Assembly (NCBI RefSeq): GCF_963966145.1 | Contig: NC_091052.1 | Coordinates: 18,600,001-18,664,000, forward strand | Direction of reading: 5' to 3' | Source of the DNA: Tenebrio molitor | Taxonomy: Eukaryota; Arthropoda; Insecta; Coleoptera; Tenebrionidae | DNA: 64,000 nt | In this document: in pieces, positions 44,790-57,149 of the stretch | Position numbering within the stretch: the stretch's first letter is position 1 | Layout: each line of letters begins with the position of its first letter | The notes under the pieces: generated by a model | Seen by the model: only the letters and a program-made list of their open reading frames with translations | What the model was told of the DNA's origin: nothing | Databases searched by the model: none | Translations under genes and position numbers: made by a program

Positions 44790-45755
44790 CGACCAAATAG
44801 TTATTTGTATATCAATGATGCGAAATCGTACTATGACGAACCGAGAGAAAAATTGTCGTCAAGGCCGCTTTGCGCGAGACAAGACAATCTCAAGGTCGTC
44901 AAAGGATTTCGTAGCCAAGGTGTACACAACATTTTGTGTGCAACCCGAAAATTTGTAATTATAAAATAAATAAGTAAAATTTCCTTCACTGTCAATAAAA
45001 ATAAAGTCGGCCTACATGTCGCCATGTCGCTATGGAAACGACATAAATAAAACAATTCACTTTGAGAAAATTACGTTGTTTCAGTTCCGTGTACTCATCC
45101 AGAGTTAAAAAAATATTATAAATTGGTGCAGTGTCGCATTTGAAACCTGAAAAATCGAAACGGCAATATGAAAAATGTTACAGTGACTTTGAGACTGATG
45201 TAACAAGAAGATTGTGAAAACCGTGTCGGATAATGTTGTACTGGTTTACCTATTTATTGGAAATTTATTTATTGTGGAAGGTAAATGTTAAAATCTGTTA
45301 TGCTAGGTTGTATCATCTGCTCCTTTTTAGGTTATTTTAATCGTGGAAATATCAGGAGCCGTGTAAAGACACAAATAAACCAAAATGTCTGTTGATGACA
45401 TTCAGGAAATGTTACGAGATAGGTACTTCTCCTTTTGATCGGTGAAAAATTAGCCAAAATTAACCTAATTCACATGTGTATGTTTCATATAGATGATAGA
45501 TCGATAATGGGGATCGTTATTATCGACTCGTCAATCTCATGCGGCTGTCTCATTTGTAATTGGCGGAAATTTCAAACCGGATGAAAATTCTGTACTAATA
45601 GTGGCCGTTCCTGACACAAAATCAAACTTTAACGACTTTTACTATTACGGCCGTCGTCAAGGCAACGGCTGCGAAATTCAATTTCGCGGCCTGTTGTACG
45701 CACGCGAAGTGCTCATTTCGCGTACGGTTGCACACAAAATACTTTTTTGTCAATA
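44790..45755 (+). pseudogene. Crypton-like tyrosine recombinase element, copy 2
   Basis: Diverged second copy of 32366-33420. It shares the GAGAGAAAAATTGTC..GACAATCTC palindrome, the GTAAAATTTCCTTCACTGTC block, a broken recombinase piece (VEISGAV..TKMSVDDI near 45340-45405, then LIVAVPDTK near 45600) and the 3' GGCCGTCG..GCGGCCTGTTG hairpins. In-frame stops throughout. Confidence 0.55.
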
Positions 45756-45849
45756 TTAATGCATAATGCACTTGTACTTCGAGATCGTTTTGATTATAAT
45801 TTTTTAATTTTAGCTTTATTTTTTTTAAGATCGTCAACCTATATTATTC

Positions 45850-46215
45850 ATGGTTAGTATAAATGATTGTAGTCCAAGTAGACGTAAAAACTGAATGTAA
45901 AATTTATGGCTGCTGCTCCATATAAAAAACATCAAAATGATGTGAATAAGTGTGTACACTGTGTTCACACACAGGAGTTAAACTGGGTACAAAACAACTC
46001 AATGTTTTTAAAATTGGTTGCAAAGCAACTCAATATTTTTGGATTCAATAGTTAATTATAAAAAAAATAAAAAAAATCTTATCACCGCCCTTTTCACCTG
46101 AAAAATAACAGTGACAGCGACAAAAATTGACAGTTTACATGAAAGCGGCAAAAATTTTATAAGAAGGGCATGGCCTGCTTCTGCTACAATCGTTTATATT
46201 TATAATAACCCTGTA
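45850..46215. mobile_element. MITE, family 2 copy 2
   Basis: Same interior as 5195-5554 (GTAGTCCAAGTAGACGTAAA..CATGGCCTGCTTC), ending TAACCCTGTA; the first 20 bases have decayed. Confidence 0.75.
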
Positions 46216-46892
46216 CAACAAAGAACCAGGTTTAGGTATCCTCTGTGGGTCTGCAAATTTGACAGAACTTTAGCTTATGAGAAGAAATTGATTGTGAAAA
46301 GATCTAATCGCTAACTGATCCCTGTCTGTGTCTAGAATACATTAATATTGTTAACACTTCTTTAAAAAAAACTGCAAATAATTATCCAAAATAACATTTT
46401 TATCATCACAATGTTTGAGAATGGCAATTATCATTCCAAACTCTGTTTTCTCATCTTGTTTTAGGTTGTTTTCTGAAGGATTTGTTGATTTATTGTTGGA
46501 TTCGTTTCAGTAAACTTGTGGTGGCTAATGCAATTTTTATTGTAAAATTGCTTCTCTTGTCTTGTGAAATTACAACAACTTTGTACAATCTGCGTTATCC
46601 TACAGGCGTAGGTATTCTTCAGAATATCATATCAGATCATAGGGTTTTTTTTTGAAAAATACTTGAACATGCATTCGTAGCTATAAATGTAATTAAAACA
46701 TACATTGCGTTTTCATGAAAGCTACAAAAATAATTCATTGATGATTAAATACATGAGCGTTATTTATCATTTCTAAAATATCCATTGTGCTAATAAAATT
46801 TACGTGGTTATCGAAAATTATTTCTATTTATATTTGAGAGGTCAAGTTAGTTGTGATTATCTTACGTCCAAAACAATGTCAATTAAAACTAT
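46216..46892. other. intergenic, nothing recognised
   Basis: AT-rich spacer with no repeat partner or coding pattern noticed. Confidence 0.35.
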
Positions 46893-47098
46893 GGGGTGTT
46901 CATTTAAATTTATCCTCAAAGTTGACGTTGAAGAGTCGATTGTGAACGCACCACTCGTCAGTCTCCAGAGTAAAAAACGCAAACAACGCAAAAAGTGAGT
47001 TTAGATTTAAACAGCTGATTCGTGATCTGTAATCCGTGGTGTGTTCACAATCGACTCATCAACGCCTACTTTGAGGATACATTTAAATGAACACCCGA
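46893..47098. mobile_element. MITE, family 4 copy 2
   Basis: GGGGTGTTCATTTAAATTTA and ATACATTTAAATGAACACCC, with GAGTCGATTGTGAAC and GTTCACAATCGACTC inside; same family as 6093-6274. Confidence 0.8.
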
Positions 47099-47429
47099 TT
47101 TCATTACCTATTGCAAACCATAGAATAAATTTATATTTAATTTTTTATAGTTTTAAATTATCAAATCTTGACTTAAGCGGAATTGTTTCTCAGTGTTGAT
47201 TTCACTGTGTTCAGTGAAGATTTAGCATAGTAGATAACGAAGATGTCAACTTTCAGTAGGAATTTTTGTCTGCTTGTGAATCGAGTTTCAAACATCGAGA
47301 TTGTAATCCCGTATTTTGTAAGAACAATTTCCAAGAATGTTTTGAAGAGTAACGTGGCTGTTAGCATTTGGTGTGCAGCAAGCCAGTGAGAATATTTTGA
47401 AGAAAATTATTTCACTTTATTTACATTCG

Positions 47430-47660
47430 TATCCCACCACCACCCGGCGGCACGGCAATTTTGCCGGAGTACATACACTATTACGGATAATACTATCAAG
47501 TAATAGTGCAGTGCTTATCAACATAATTACCGGCGTCTCGCCTCCACATTTCGACTTTTTTGTGTTTTATGTTCTGTGTCAATGTTAAGGAATTTCCTCA
47601 CGATATGACAGGAGTACCTTTTTGAATTTCAATAATATACCTTTTTGAATTTCAATAATT
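47430..47660 (-). mobile_element. 3' fragment of R2/R4-like LINE, reversed
   Basis: Reverse complement of the 3' end of the LINE at 31145-32220, extending slightly further 5' than the fragment at 2753-2928. Includes the end of the coding part and the GC-rich tail. Confidence 0.8.
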
Positions 47661-47929
47661 TACATTAATTCATATCATTTGCTTTACCACAAACTTTCTG
47701 TAGTTTGTTTTGTTTGTTTATTTGTAAATTTGAGAGTCACAAGAATTAAACATTTATTTTATTTTTAATTTTCTAATAAGAGAATTCTAAAATATGCAGT
47801 GAGCCTCAAAAGTTTTGAATGGTGGATATATTTTTTTCATTTTAATTTTTCCGCCCTTCTCCATTCCCAATTTTTTTGTAGGTTTAGATAGATTAAAAAA
47901 ATCCTAATTTATACACATGTAATATGTAG

Positions 47930-48190
47930 GACGTTACCAACGGCCCCCTGGAGAGGTCGAACTTCTAGTCCATCTTCGAGGCCGGTGTCGAGTTGAGGGG
48001 ACCGATGTCGCTTCCACGCCGGCGGTTCGAGGAGGTGCCAGTAGGGTCCCGTGTCGGGAAGTGCATGTCGTCTCGAAGAAGAGCATCGCCAAGCTCGCTT
48101 TTACGGAGCCGCAGTCTTTTTTTGTTGAGGGAGAAGAGAGGAGAAACAAACGACCAAGTCAAACCCTTGAACGAAAGTGACTGAGTTTCG
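47930..48190 (-). mobile_element. Jockey-like LINE, 5' fragment
   Basis: On the minus strand it starts CGAAACTCAGTCACTTTCG, the same start as the element at 48191-49302, and stays nearly identical for about 105 bases up to GCGAGCTTGGC. It then runs into different GC-rich sequence, probably the normal continuation of the element's 5' region. Truncated near 47930. Confidence 0.6.
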
Positions 48191-49302
48191 ATTTCAGATA
48201 TTTCCTTGCTTATTTATTACATTTCATTCGTTCGTAGGGCTATGGCAAATTTTTACAAGGGGGCGCTGCTGAGGCTTAAGGCCTTTTCAGCGCTGGGATT
48301 ATTCTAATTACAATGTTATACTTAATGTTAGACAATGATATGGTTACCTATAATACAATAATGATACAATAGAACGGAAAAAAAACAAAGCTGAATACAA
48401 TGGACGTTAAATACGTTTGATGGTAACAGTAAACTTATGCTAGGTGAAACAAAAACTTATATACTAGGTGAGGTAGATGGGGCTGGGGGGTACAGATGGT
48501 GTCCTGGGCGTCCTTGAGGTTCCTGTGGGTGGATGGTTCTGCTACTGGATTGTTCTTTTTATCTTCTGGGTCCTGTTGTTCAGTATCTGGAATGGAGAAA
48601 GAAGAGCAGAAAGAGAACAAGGGGGGTTAGAAGGGCTTACCGGGGTAGATGTCCTGAGTCCCGGTAGTCCTGGCGTCGTCGACGGCTACCGCATGGTCAA
48701 GGGGGTTGAGTCCACAAGCTCCTGGAGGTCATCTGGTAGGTCGGTGTAGGCTGGTGAGAGGAGAGCTGTTGGGGGGTGTTTTAGCTTGCGCTTTAAAATT
48801 TTCGGGATTCTGTTGAGGAGGTGGCCGTCTCGTGACGGGTATTTAAACGAGGTGGACAGGGTTTGGATGGCGAGGGCGTTGTTGGAGTTTAGGATGCGTG
48901 TCACGTAGCGGCTCTGGAGTTCTTTGAGGCGGGATTGGATCGGCATTGTGTTGGTTTCCTGGTGGAGGTTGTCGGTGGGGAACCTGTCGGGGAGTCGAAA
49001 GATCCTGCGGAACATTCTTCTCTCGCAGGCGAAGATTTGGTGGAGGAGGGCCGGGTATAGGGTGGCGTAGATGGGAGCGCGGTATTCGATGACGGGACGG
49101 ATGTAGGATTTGTAGGTGTGGTACAGGGTTTTCGAATCGCACCCACGGATGCGCCCTCGAATCCTGTACAGGAGGTTGGCTCGGTTGCGGGATTTTTTGC
49201 CAAGCTCGCTTTTACGGAGCCGAGGTCTTTTTTTTGTTGAGGGAGAAGAGAGGAGAAACAAACGACCAAGTCAAAGCCTTGAACGAAAGTGACTGAGTTT
49301 CG
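48191..49302 (-). mobile_element. Jockey-like LINE, internally deleted
   Basis: Minus-strand frame 49261-48686 contains the C-terminal end of a non-LTR reverse transcriptase polyprotein (TLYHTYKSYIRPVIEYRAPI.., ACERRMFRRIFRLP, RLKELQSRYVTRIL). It is preceded by 5' untranslated sequence joined directly at about 49195, so most of the element is missing. The 3' part has a hairpin (CTGAAAAGGCCTTAAGCCTCAG) and ends near an AATAAATAAG tail. It abuts the 5' start of a second copy at 48190. Confidence 0.75.
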
Positions 49303-50152
49303 GCCGGCGTCGACTATTTATCGGAAAGTTGGACCCAAGCACGATGCAAACGGAGACCTCTCATTGGTCGGCCAATGGGAGAGCAGAATTATGTCGAACA
49401 AAACCCGGACGTGAACAGCGCCCGGTAACATAGGGCACTTACCGAACTTGTTGTGTAATATACAGCTTTTCGAACCTCTAAATGTTTGGAAAGTGGGGGA
49501 TTTCACGCGTACAATTCAACCGGCTAGAAATAGTAAAAAAAGGAGTAGGTACTATGACCTAATGGGTCAGAAATGAAACCCTTTCCAACCTGTAAGGGCG
49601 TTACTATCGCACCAGTCGCGAAAATTTCAGGTAAGATATTGAGCGCTAATTTTTGTGCGGATTCCCGTATTTCTGGGGGAGTACACTCTATTTCTCTATC
49701 GAACATTTTGTTTGTTAAAAAAACTGAGCAAATGCAAATTTGGTGTGACTTTTGTTAACTAATTTAATAAAATCTCAATGGTGCAACGCCTACAATGTGT
49801 TAATATTTTGCCGAAATAAACGTTAATACTATGGAGGTTTTATTTATTTTTCATTATAATAATGTTGCTTGTTTTTTTAAATGATTGATTGTAAATAAAA
49901 TAGTACAGAAACCTGGGCAAAAGTACTATTCCTGTGCCTCGAGAACTAATTCATCTCGAGGCAAGCCTCTCGGGAAACTACGAGTATAGTTCCCTCGACA
50001 GGAATGAAATACTTTCCGCCTCGGTATGTGATACTTTATTTCGCACCTGCGTTGAATGTACAAAGTGATCAAAAAGAAAACAAACCAGAGCAGGCGTTGC
50101 AAATTATTGTCGGTCATGTCATAGGCTAGGTACTTTATAATAAATTATACCT
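49303..50152. other. intergenic, nothing recognised
   Basis: Mixed composition. Short open frames at 49524-49758 on both strands overlap and have no known motif. A CTCGAG-rich inverted patch lies at 49930-50000. Confidence 0.3.
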
Positions 50153-50472
50153 CATGAAATTTAGACGTTGGAATTATAATTGTGCACTTTATTATCAGAT
50201 AATGAATAAAAATTATATAACAAACAAGTGCAACATTGTACATTGCTAAGAATGGGTTATTTACCAGCTTTATTGCCAAACGTGATGCCACTGGTAAGTA
50301 TATTTATCTCTAAAATGTCAAAGAAACGTCAATTTTAAAGCAACGGTGTGCTGTTGTTACCCTAGGAAACAACTTTTCGATTTTGGGAAAATTTACAGAC
50401 GTTTTTATTGTAATTGTAACAATTATCCCAGAATAAGTGGTACAATGGGTTTTACCACTGAAGAGAAAGCTT
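50153..50472. repeat. one-arm copy of the 40455-41794 foldback family
   Basis: TTTAGACGTTGGAATTATAA..CCCAGAATAAGTGGTACAAT..GGTTTTACCACTGAAGA matches the right arm of the large foldback; no SINE here. Confidence 0.65.
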
Positions 50473-50627
50473 TTTCATCAGAATGTTACTTTCGAAATAG
50501 GCAACTATTAAAAGGACTGTGCATATCAAGTATAATTATGCGTGCGATTGAAAGTAAGACAAACATTTCGATAAAACAAAAAATTAGGTAACACTCTTGA
50601 TTTGTTTCCTTTTTAATCACCTTCGTC

Positions 50628-50778
50628 TATTTTTTCCTGGTAGGCGGTTGCGCTCGCCATTTACAAAATCCTGCAACGACTTCCCTATTGGCTACTCAAT
50701 TCCACTAACCAATGGGAGGTCGCATTTCCTTGCAGGATTTTGTAAATTTTGCGTGCAACCGCCTACCAGGAAAAAATA
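50628..50778. mobile_element. short MITE, near-perfect palindrome
   Basis: TATTTTTTCCTGGTAGGCGG and CCGCCTACCAGGAAAAAATA; pairing continues over TTGCG and TACAAAATCCTGCA. Confidence 0.85.
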
Positions 50779-51357
50779 TACTCCAGTTATTTATACATTC
50801 TTTCAAAGAAGCACACTACATCCCGAAATACATACTTACAATATTTGTTTCTACTAGAGACTCTTAAAATAAAAGATGCTAATTAATTTTTTTTTTGATA
50901 TTTACTTGAGAATTCAACGCACGTGTCAAAGAACCAATGAACGTTAAGAATTGGACTGAATAACAGCCAATTACGAGCGAACTTTTTTGATTGTTCTGTA
51001 GATACAAAATAAATAGGCGATTATTCTGCATCTAACTCTTCAATTGTCACAAAATCAACAAATTCGCTTTTGACAGTTTAAATTTGTCATTATGCAAGCA
51101 AATAGATGGGGGTCTACTTCAGTAGCAGAAATTTACTTTCGTAGCCTAGCAACAGAAAATTCCAGCGAATATTCCACTAGTGAAAATATAACTGACTATT
51201 CCACTAGTCGTCGAGGTGAATATTTTAAACAAACCTTGATTATTATTTTTATTCCAGGAAATTATTACTTTCTTACGAAGTTAACTGAACAATTAAATTA
51301 TGTGTAACGCAGATTTGCGAACTAGCTTTGAAATTTTTTATTTTAATCATTGATTTG

Positions 51358-51560
51358 GTTCATTGAATAGTCTGTCGAATACAACTCGTAGTCAAAGATA
51401 GTAGAATATTTTTGCGATGGTATCACTCATGGTCATTACGCTTTTAAACACCATTCGTGCTACGCCCTCATGGTGTTCATAAAGCGAATGACCATTCGTG
51501 ATACCACCACAAAAATATTCGACAATCTTTGACTACTCGTGGTATTATAACTGAATATTT
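51358..51560. repeat. foldback element
   Basis: GAATACAACTCGTAGTCAAAG..ATATTTTTG..GGTATCACTCATGGTCATT mirrored by AATGACCATTCGTGATACC..CAAAAATAT..CTTTGACTACTCGTGGTAT, with a loop GTGCTACGCCCTCATGG. Sister of 20826-21040. Confidence 0.75.
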
Positions 51561-51918
51561 TGATAGTTCTGACATTCTTTAACACTTACGTCAATAATAC
51601 AATTTCGTACTCTTTACCTAGAATGCTCATTGAATTATGATTTTTCTTTTCCTTTACATACTTTTCATGGGACCTTTTGCAACTATTCAATCGTTGCCAC
51701 AACAAAAAAAATTCAATTTCTTTCGAAGCATTTATGTGTTTCTTTGAATCTAGTTTCCTATTACAAATTACGATTATAAAAAAAAATGTAGAATGCTTGG
51801 ACCAAAAATAATAAGAGACTTTCAGTCAATAACAGATGTACATGTTTTTGACAACTAATTTAAGGAAACATTTATACTAACTTCTTTATCTGACTATCTA
51901 ACAACCTACGAAGTGCAA

Positions 51919-52255
51919 TACAGGGTGTTTGGGGTATAGGGTAACAAACTTCTCCCGTGTAAAGAACTCCACAAAATAAAACTTTTATTCTAGCAAATTT
52001 TTTTTGTATGTGTTATACTTTGCTAGTAAAGGTGGCAGCTAAGGCATTTTTATTTAAAAATCTTTATTAGCTTGGTATTAATAATTAAATTACGTGTTTA
52101 CAGATATGAACAGTGGCTCTCCAAAAATGAAAACAGAGTTTAGTTCAGCGTAATAAAAAAATCAAATTGAAAAAATGTCACTAAGAAAAGTTGTTCATTT
52201 AACCTAGCTGTGAATCTCAGAAAAGTTTGTTACCTTAAACACCAAACACCCTGTA
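51919..52255. mobile_element. MITE, TA-flanked
   Basis: TACAGGGTGTTTGGGGTATA and TAAACACCAAACACCCTGTA; GGGTAACAAACTT and AAGTTTGTTACC follow inside. Confidence 0.85.
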
Positions 52256-52440
52256 TTAGCACAACATAGCATTTTAAACAAAAGCATTTTTTCTTAACAA
52301 ATATAATTGATCTACCTAAACATTTTTACTCATTATTAAAGCGGTCGATGATTGATTTGATGAGAATCGCTTCATTTGACGAATTATCTTGGCATTTTCG
52401 TTTATACATTTTACAATTAGGTATCTTTATTAATTCTTGG

Positions 52441-53885
52441 TTAATAATTTTTTAAAACTGCAAGTAAGGAATAAGATCTTCTCAGTATCTGAAAATAATA
52501 TATAAATGGTATCGTTAAATTCATTAGTAGTTAACATATCTTACAGTTGTAAATGTTTGTAGCGATAAATCAAAAACTTTTCCAGCAACCACGACCATGG
52601 GTTTTTTAGAGCGTTCCATTAATATTATAAGAGCTCTTTTAGATGTTACACCGTACTCATACCACTTACTCATATAAATAGCACTTGACAATGTGTTATT
52701 CTGAAATACATAATAAAGTTAGTGATAAATACGGTAAGAATTTCTCAAACATCACTTCTTCGATCAACATTGTTCCATAATAGCAGTAGAAAAATATTTG
52801 AAAGAATAGCACTCCCAGGTAATTCACCGTTATGAGAAAATTTACGTCGAAAGCCTCCATCTGAAATGTTATTTTTTAATTTATTACAGCTAAATTAAAG
52901 TCAAAATGTAACTGTACTTTGCTAATCTGAAAACAACAAAGTCCAATAACCAAGGAACTTCCCAAAAATTGACTAAATACCACTGATGAAAAGCAGTCTT
53001 GGTAATCAGAGACGAAACTTGAAAAAGAACTTTTCAAAACTATTACTTTCGATTTGTTGATAATTATTTACTCAATTATGTCTTGATATCGTTGAATACA
53101 TTGTTGAATTTTATTGTAAATAATGCTTAATTTAACTGCTTCATTGTTGTCGCACAAAGAAGAAAGTTCTTCGTCAACATATAAATCAAGATAGTGCAAA
53201 TTGTCTTTGAGGACTTGAAGTTGACTCGTTGCGTGGTAAGATAACCCACCAATTAAAGGGTCAATTGTTCCACACGCAAATACAGCATAGGCAGACCCTG
53301 AAATATAAATTTGCCATAAAGTTCCCAAATAGAGCTGTCCCATTCGCACTTACCCATAACAAGAAGAAAATAAAAGCTGTAATAAAATATGGGGTTTTTC
53401 TCGATACTAGGAGGCAACCATATATTGAGAGGTAACTGATGAATGTCCTCGCGAATAAAGATCTGACAAATAAATCCAATTAATCCTGCGATACACCCTA
53501 CAAAGAAAACTCTGGAGTTCCTCTGACAGCTGTGTACGCATTCTTCGATAATGTTCTTGTGTTCAGGTCTCCTGACCGTGTAATGCGAAGCATCAAAGTA
53601 ATTAATGCATTTCTTGATTTTCTCTCCGTTTATTACAAAAGGTAACAATTTAGGTGCATAAAATATCATACCAACCATGACGAAGTCACTGTAATTTATT
53701 GCAGTATTATCTTCGCTAAATATAAAATGAAATAAACCGAATATTGTTGACGGCATCATCGCCAGAACGTAGATTACGTAGGCGTAGATCTTGTATATAC
53801 GTGGGTATTTGCTTGGTGAATACAGACCAATTATTTTCATCACAGTTAAGTTGAGATGAAAACTTTTCTGAATAACTTCTTCCAT
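52441..53885 (-). CDS. odorant receptor OR-D (7tm_6 family)
   Basis: Intact receptor of 388 aa. Exons: 53885-53354, 53297-53072, 53017-52918, 52860-52756, 52700-52545, 52488-52441. All introns are GT-AG with the phases shared by the array. Starts MEEVIQKSFHLNL; marks are VIGLCCFQISK in exon 3, FFYCYYGT in exon 4, LIILMERSKKP..VAGK in exon 5, and ILRRSYSLLAVL then stop. By eye most similar to OR-E (exon 1 shares TAINYSDFVMVGMIFYAPKL), and similarity continues into the 5' flank, so the two are the youngest pair of the array. Confidence 0.95.
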
Positions 53886-53926
53886 GTTACAAAATAAGTG
53901 AACAGTTAAGAGGTAATTTCTTCTTA

Positions 53927-53995
53927 TTTATATATCATTGTAATAAAGAGACAAACCGCTCCCTTTCATTTAATCACATTAATTTTACATCAAAG
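53927..53995 (-). promoter_or_regulatory. OR-D promoter: 18 bp element plus TATA box
   Basis: TATATAAA at 53934-53927; CTTTGATGTAAAATTAAT at 53995-53978, 44 bases further upstream and 93 bases from the ATG. This is the shortest spacing of the five. Confidence 0.7.
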
Positions 53996-54641
53996 AAATA
54001 GACGTAGGATTTTTAATTGAAGAACTTAAGTCCCTGTTTAAAAAGCTGACTTCAATGGACACTAATAAAAATTTCATTTAGGATTTGATGTTTGTATGTA
54101 ATATTACCATAGTCACAAATAGTTCATTTTAAGCATGCCGTCACAACAGTTATTTGGTGTTGGAAGTTAACTTACACCAAGTTTTGTTCCAATCATTATA
54201 ACAATCAAAATTAACACATTGACAAACTACAACATGTGACATGTAAGTAAATTATATTTGCAACAAGTTGCCATTTGCACATTTTTATAATTTTTTAAAT
54301 GGTACTATTTTTTTTTATTTAAGTAACCTGCTTGTGTGCTTATTTCCCGACAGATTAACGTTTTATAATTATTAGTTACTGTTCCTTTTTCTTAATTAAT
54401 TTTGAACTGAATTGAGAAATAGTCCACCTATCAGAAAATCATTTCTCAAGCTATTTCAAATAAGTGTCCTCGAAATACATATCAAAAAATCGGTAGTTCT
54501 TGTCGATGAATAGAAGTTAAATACCAAAATTTTTTCTAGATAAAGTCTTTTTTTTTGGGATGTAAAGCATCGAAAATTTGCTCGAAATTTCCAGTATCTT
54601 TTTTTCTGTTTTCTTAATTACTTCAAGTTAGTATCGTACTA

Positions 54642-55402
54642 TACAGTGCGTTCGTATAGTTCGGAATAAATTCGATAAAACTGTAAGTATTAATTTCTGA
54701 GAAAAATCCTTGAACAGGTCAACTTTGTTTTTAAAAAGTGCATATTGTTCAGTACTTTGCTTATATTGACAGCTTGTCATTTCCTAATAATGATGTCATC
54801 AATAACTTTTTTAAATGACAACCCCCATTTTTTTCTTATTTTTCTGGTACGCCTTCGTACTAGATAAACGATTAATAAAAAAAATTGACATCTTACATAA
54901 CAATTTTTTTAAGAAAATGACAAATTTTACTTGAAAAAATTTAATTTAATTTTTAACTTAATTTATTTTTTTTAATAGATTCAGTTACAATGAAAGGTTT
55001 ATTTTAATAGACCAAACAATTTAGAACGATTTGCGGTAGAGAATTCGCACTGAAACGGAACAAATAAGCCCTGACATTATTGAGCGCAGTGTACAAAGTG
55101 TCGGTGAGTGCCAAACAGTTGGCGGGAGGCAATTTCAACATTTGCGTTAAATTTTATTGTTAACCTGAGATGTTTGTTTGATTTTGTGTGAGGTCAATTA
55201 TAATTTTTACATCAAAAATTAAGTTAAATTTTTTAAGTAAAATTTGTCATTTGAGTGAGAGTTGTCATTTAAAAAAAATATTGATGACGTACTGTACAAC
55301 ATGCACTTTTCAAAAGCAAAGTTGACCTCTTTCAGGATTTTTCTCAGAAATTAATACTTACAATTTTATCGAATTTATTCCGAACTTTACGAACGCACTG
55401 TA
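54642..55402. mobile_element. long palindromic TA-flanked MITE
   Basis: TACAGTGCGTTCGTATAGTT and CTTTACGAACGCACTGTA. Inverted similarity extends through CGATAAAACTGTAAGTATTA and TTCTGAGAAAAATCC to near the centre, with blocks such as TTTAAATGACAA inverted further in, so almost the whole 760 bp can fold back. Confidence 0.85.
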
Positions 55403-55489
55403 TATTTCAAAAGCAAAAACACTTTTACAAGAAAAAAAATTGTTTTTAACTTCTACAACGTGTCTCAAAAACGCATTGTACAGGTTACG

Positions 55490-55593
55490 GATCACCGACC
55501 AGCTGTTTAAATATTACGTTTTACACGAGCGGTGAGTTCACAATCGACTCTTCAACGCCTACTACGAGGTGAAATTTAAAAAAACACTCGATA
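55490..55593. repeat. half of a family 4 MITE
   Basis: AGCTGTTTAAAT..GTTCACAATCGACTCTTCAA..AAATTTAAAAAAACACTCGA matches the right half of 6093-6274; the left half is missing. Confidence 0.6.
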
Positions 55594-55994
55594 TATGTAA
55601 CTTATTCAGAAAACTCCCGTGACTCCTGTACTGTCATTTGCAATTTTATATGTTTTTTTTTCACTCCCATGGTGATATAACAAATAAATTAATTATTGCA
55701 ATTAACAATAATACAACGTTACCAAAGAAATACATCACACTACCTTGCAATGTTGTAGTGGATTTAAGATAATAATTTTTGCGATTTCCAAAGCTGCTAA
55801 ATTCTCTATTACGCAGGATCAGATATTGGTAGTGAGTGACTTTGTAGTTTGTGATAAATTGATAATACATACCGTGAGTTTTTTATTTTACTGAACATAG
55901 GATTCATGAATCAGTAAGTTTGGTTGCCTATTTCAAATGAATTGACTTGTCCATTTTAGAACTGAACATAGCCATTTTACATTGTATGTTCAGC

Positions 55995-56214
55995 GAAATT
56001 AAAAACGCAGTGTATGTACGATTCGAGGTAGTTTTCATGACAATTTAATACATATATGTATTTCGAAATAATTGTCTTGTTAAGTGTCACTTTCAGAGAC
56101 CTCCAAATCAGCAAATAAGTCCAATAGAATTTTCTTAACAATTTTCTCACGTTTATGGTAATCTCTTTTACACCGTAGTGCTCCGTTAGTGCGCTATTTT
56201 TGGGACACCTGTAT
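55995..56214. repeat. partial family 5 MITE, inverted
   Basis: Reverse complement resembles 13872-14105 (GTGTCCCAAAAATAGCGC.., GAGATTACC..AAACGTGAG, GTCATGA..CTAC..CGAATCGTACATA). Confidence 0.6.
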
Positions 56215-56797
56215 TTATCGTCACCAACTACCAACTTTTTTTTGACATGCATTTCGAGCACAAACTGGCAAACTAGCAAAGTGGCAAACTGGCAAAGTAA
56301 TAATACTTTCTCTTTCTTTTTTTCCTTAGGATGCAATTTTAATCACATTTGACCCATAACAAAGTAGTAGAACGTTTGTTTGATTGGGTGAAAGCAAGCA
56401 CTCTGATTGGCTGAACACGCACGTTTGATGTACGTGGGAATTCATCTTTGTTTTTTATTAATATTGATCGCCACGCTTCCCCCAGATAAACTCCTATTAA
56501 AGTTTCAATACAAGTGTTTTCAATTGTTATAAATTGTTGTTGGAATTATTGATTCTTTGAGTATGAATGATATAACAAATGTTATACATAATTTTGAATA
56601 TGATACTACTTTTTACCGCGTAGACACTCGTCTCTGTGTCTGTCAAAAAACGTGAAATCTATCAGTGTATGGAGTATTCAATGTTCGCATCATAACTTCA
56701 TATTACGATACTTATATAGTAAATAAGTATTATGGTTTAAAAATGATATCCATAATTTTTTAGATATAATAGTATATATATAACTCTGAACATATTC
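56215..56797. other. intergenic, nothing recognised
   Basis: AT-rich sequence between two MITE relics, without recognised coding or regulatory pattern. Confidence 0.35.
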
Positions 56798-57129
56798 CAT
56801 ACTTATTCCCTATGTTCAATTTTAAAAAACACAGATCAATGCATTGTGAGTTGCTATGCAACGAACTATACCGAACACCAGAGATTTTGAAATAATGTTA
56901 AAAATTGTTCCGATTGATAGAATTGGTCTATCATGTGTTGCATTGGAAATGTCACGCACATTTCTAATGCTCTGATTGGCATAGAATAACTGCATTATGT
57001 GTATTTCTTCTTCAAACAACTTGACCATTTTGTTAAACTGTCAAGTACTTATTTTCGTTACCTTGGTTACGTGATTACATACATGCATTGACCTGTGTTT
57101 TTTAAAACTGGACATAGGGAATAAGTATG
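56798..57129. mobile_element. MITE-like inverted repeat
   Basis: CATACTTATTCCCTATGTTC and GACATAGGGAATAAGTATG, with TTTTAAAAAACACAG and CTGTGTTTTTTAAAA inside. Confidence 0.75.
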
Positions 57130-57149
57130 GGCTATGTTCAATGTTAAAA

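Noticed and set aside
47934..48184. Three overlapping frames in different directions
   Set aside because: They are in the 5' fragment of a Jockey-like LINE; no domain is visible and the composition explains the openness.
48435..48749. Frames of 61 and 90 codons on opposite strands
   Set aside because: They overlap the 3' untranslated part of the LINE at 48191-49302.
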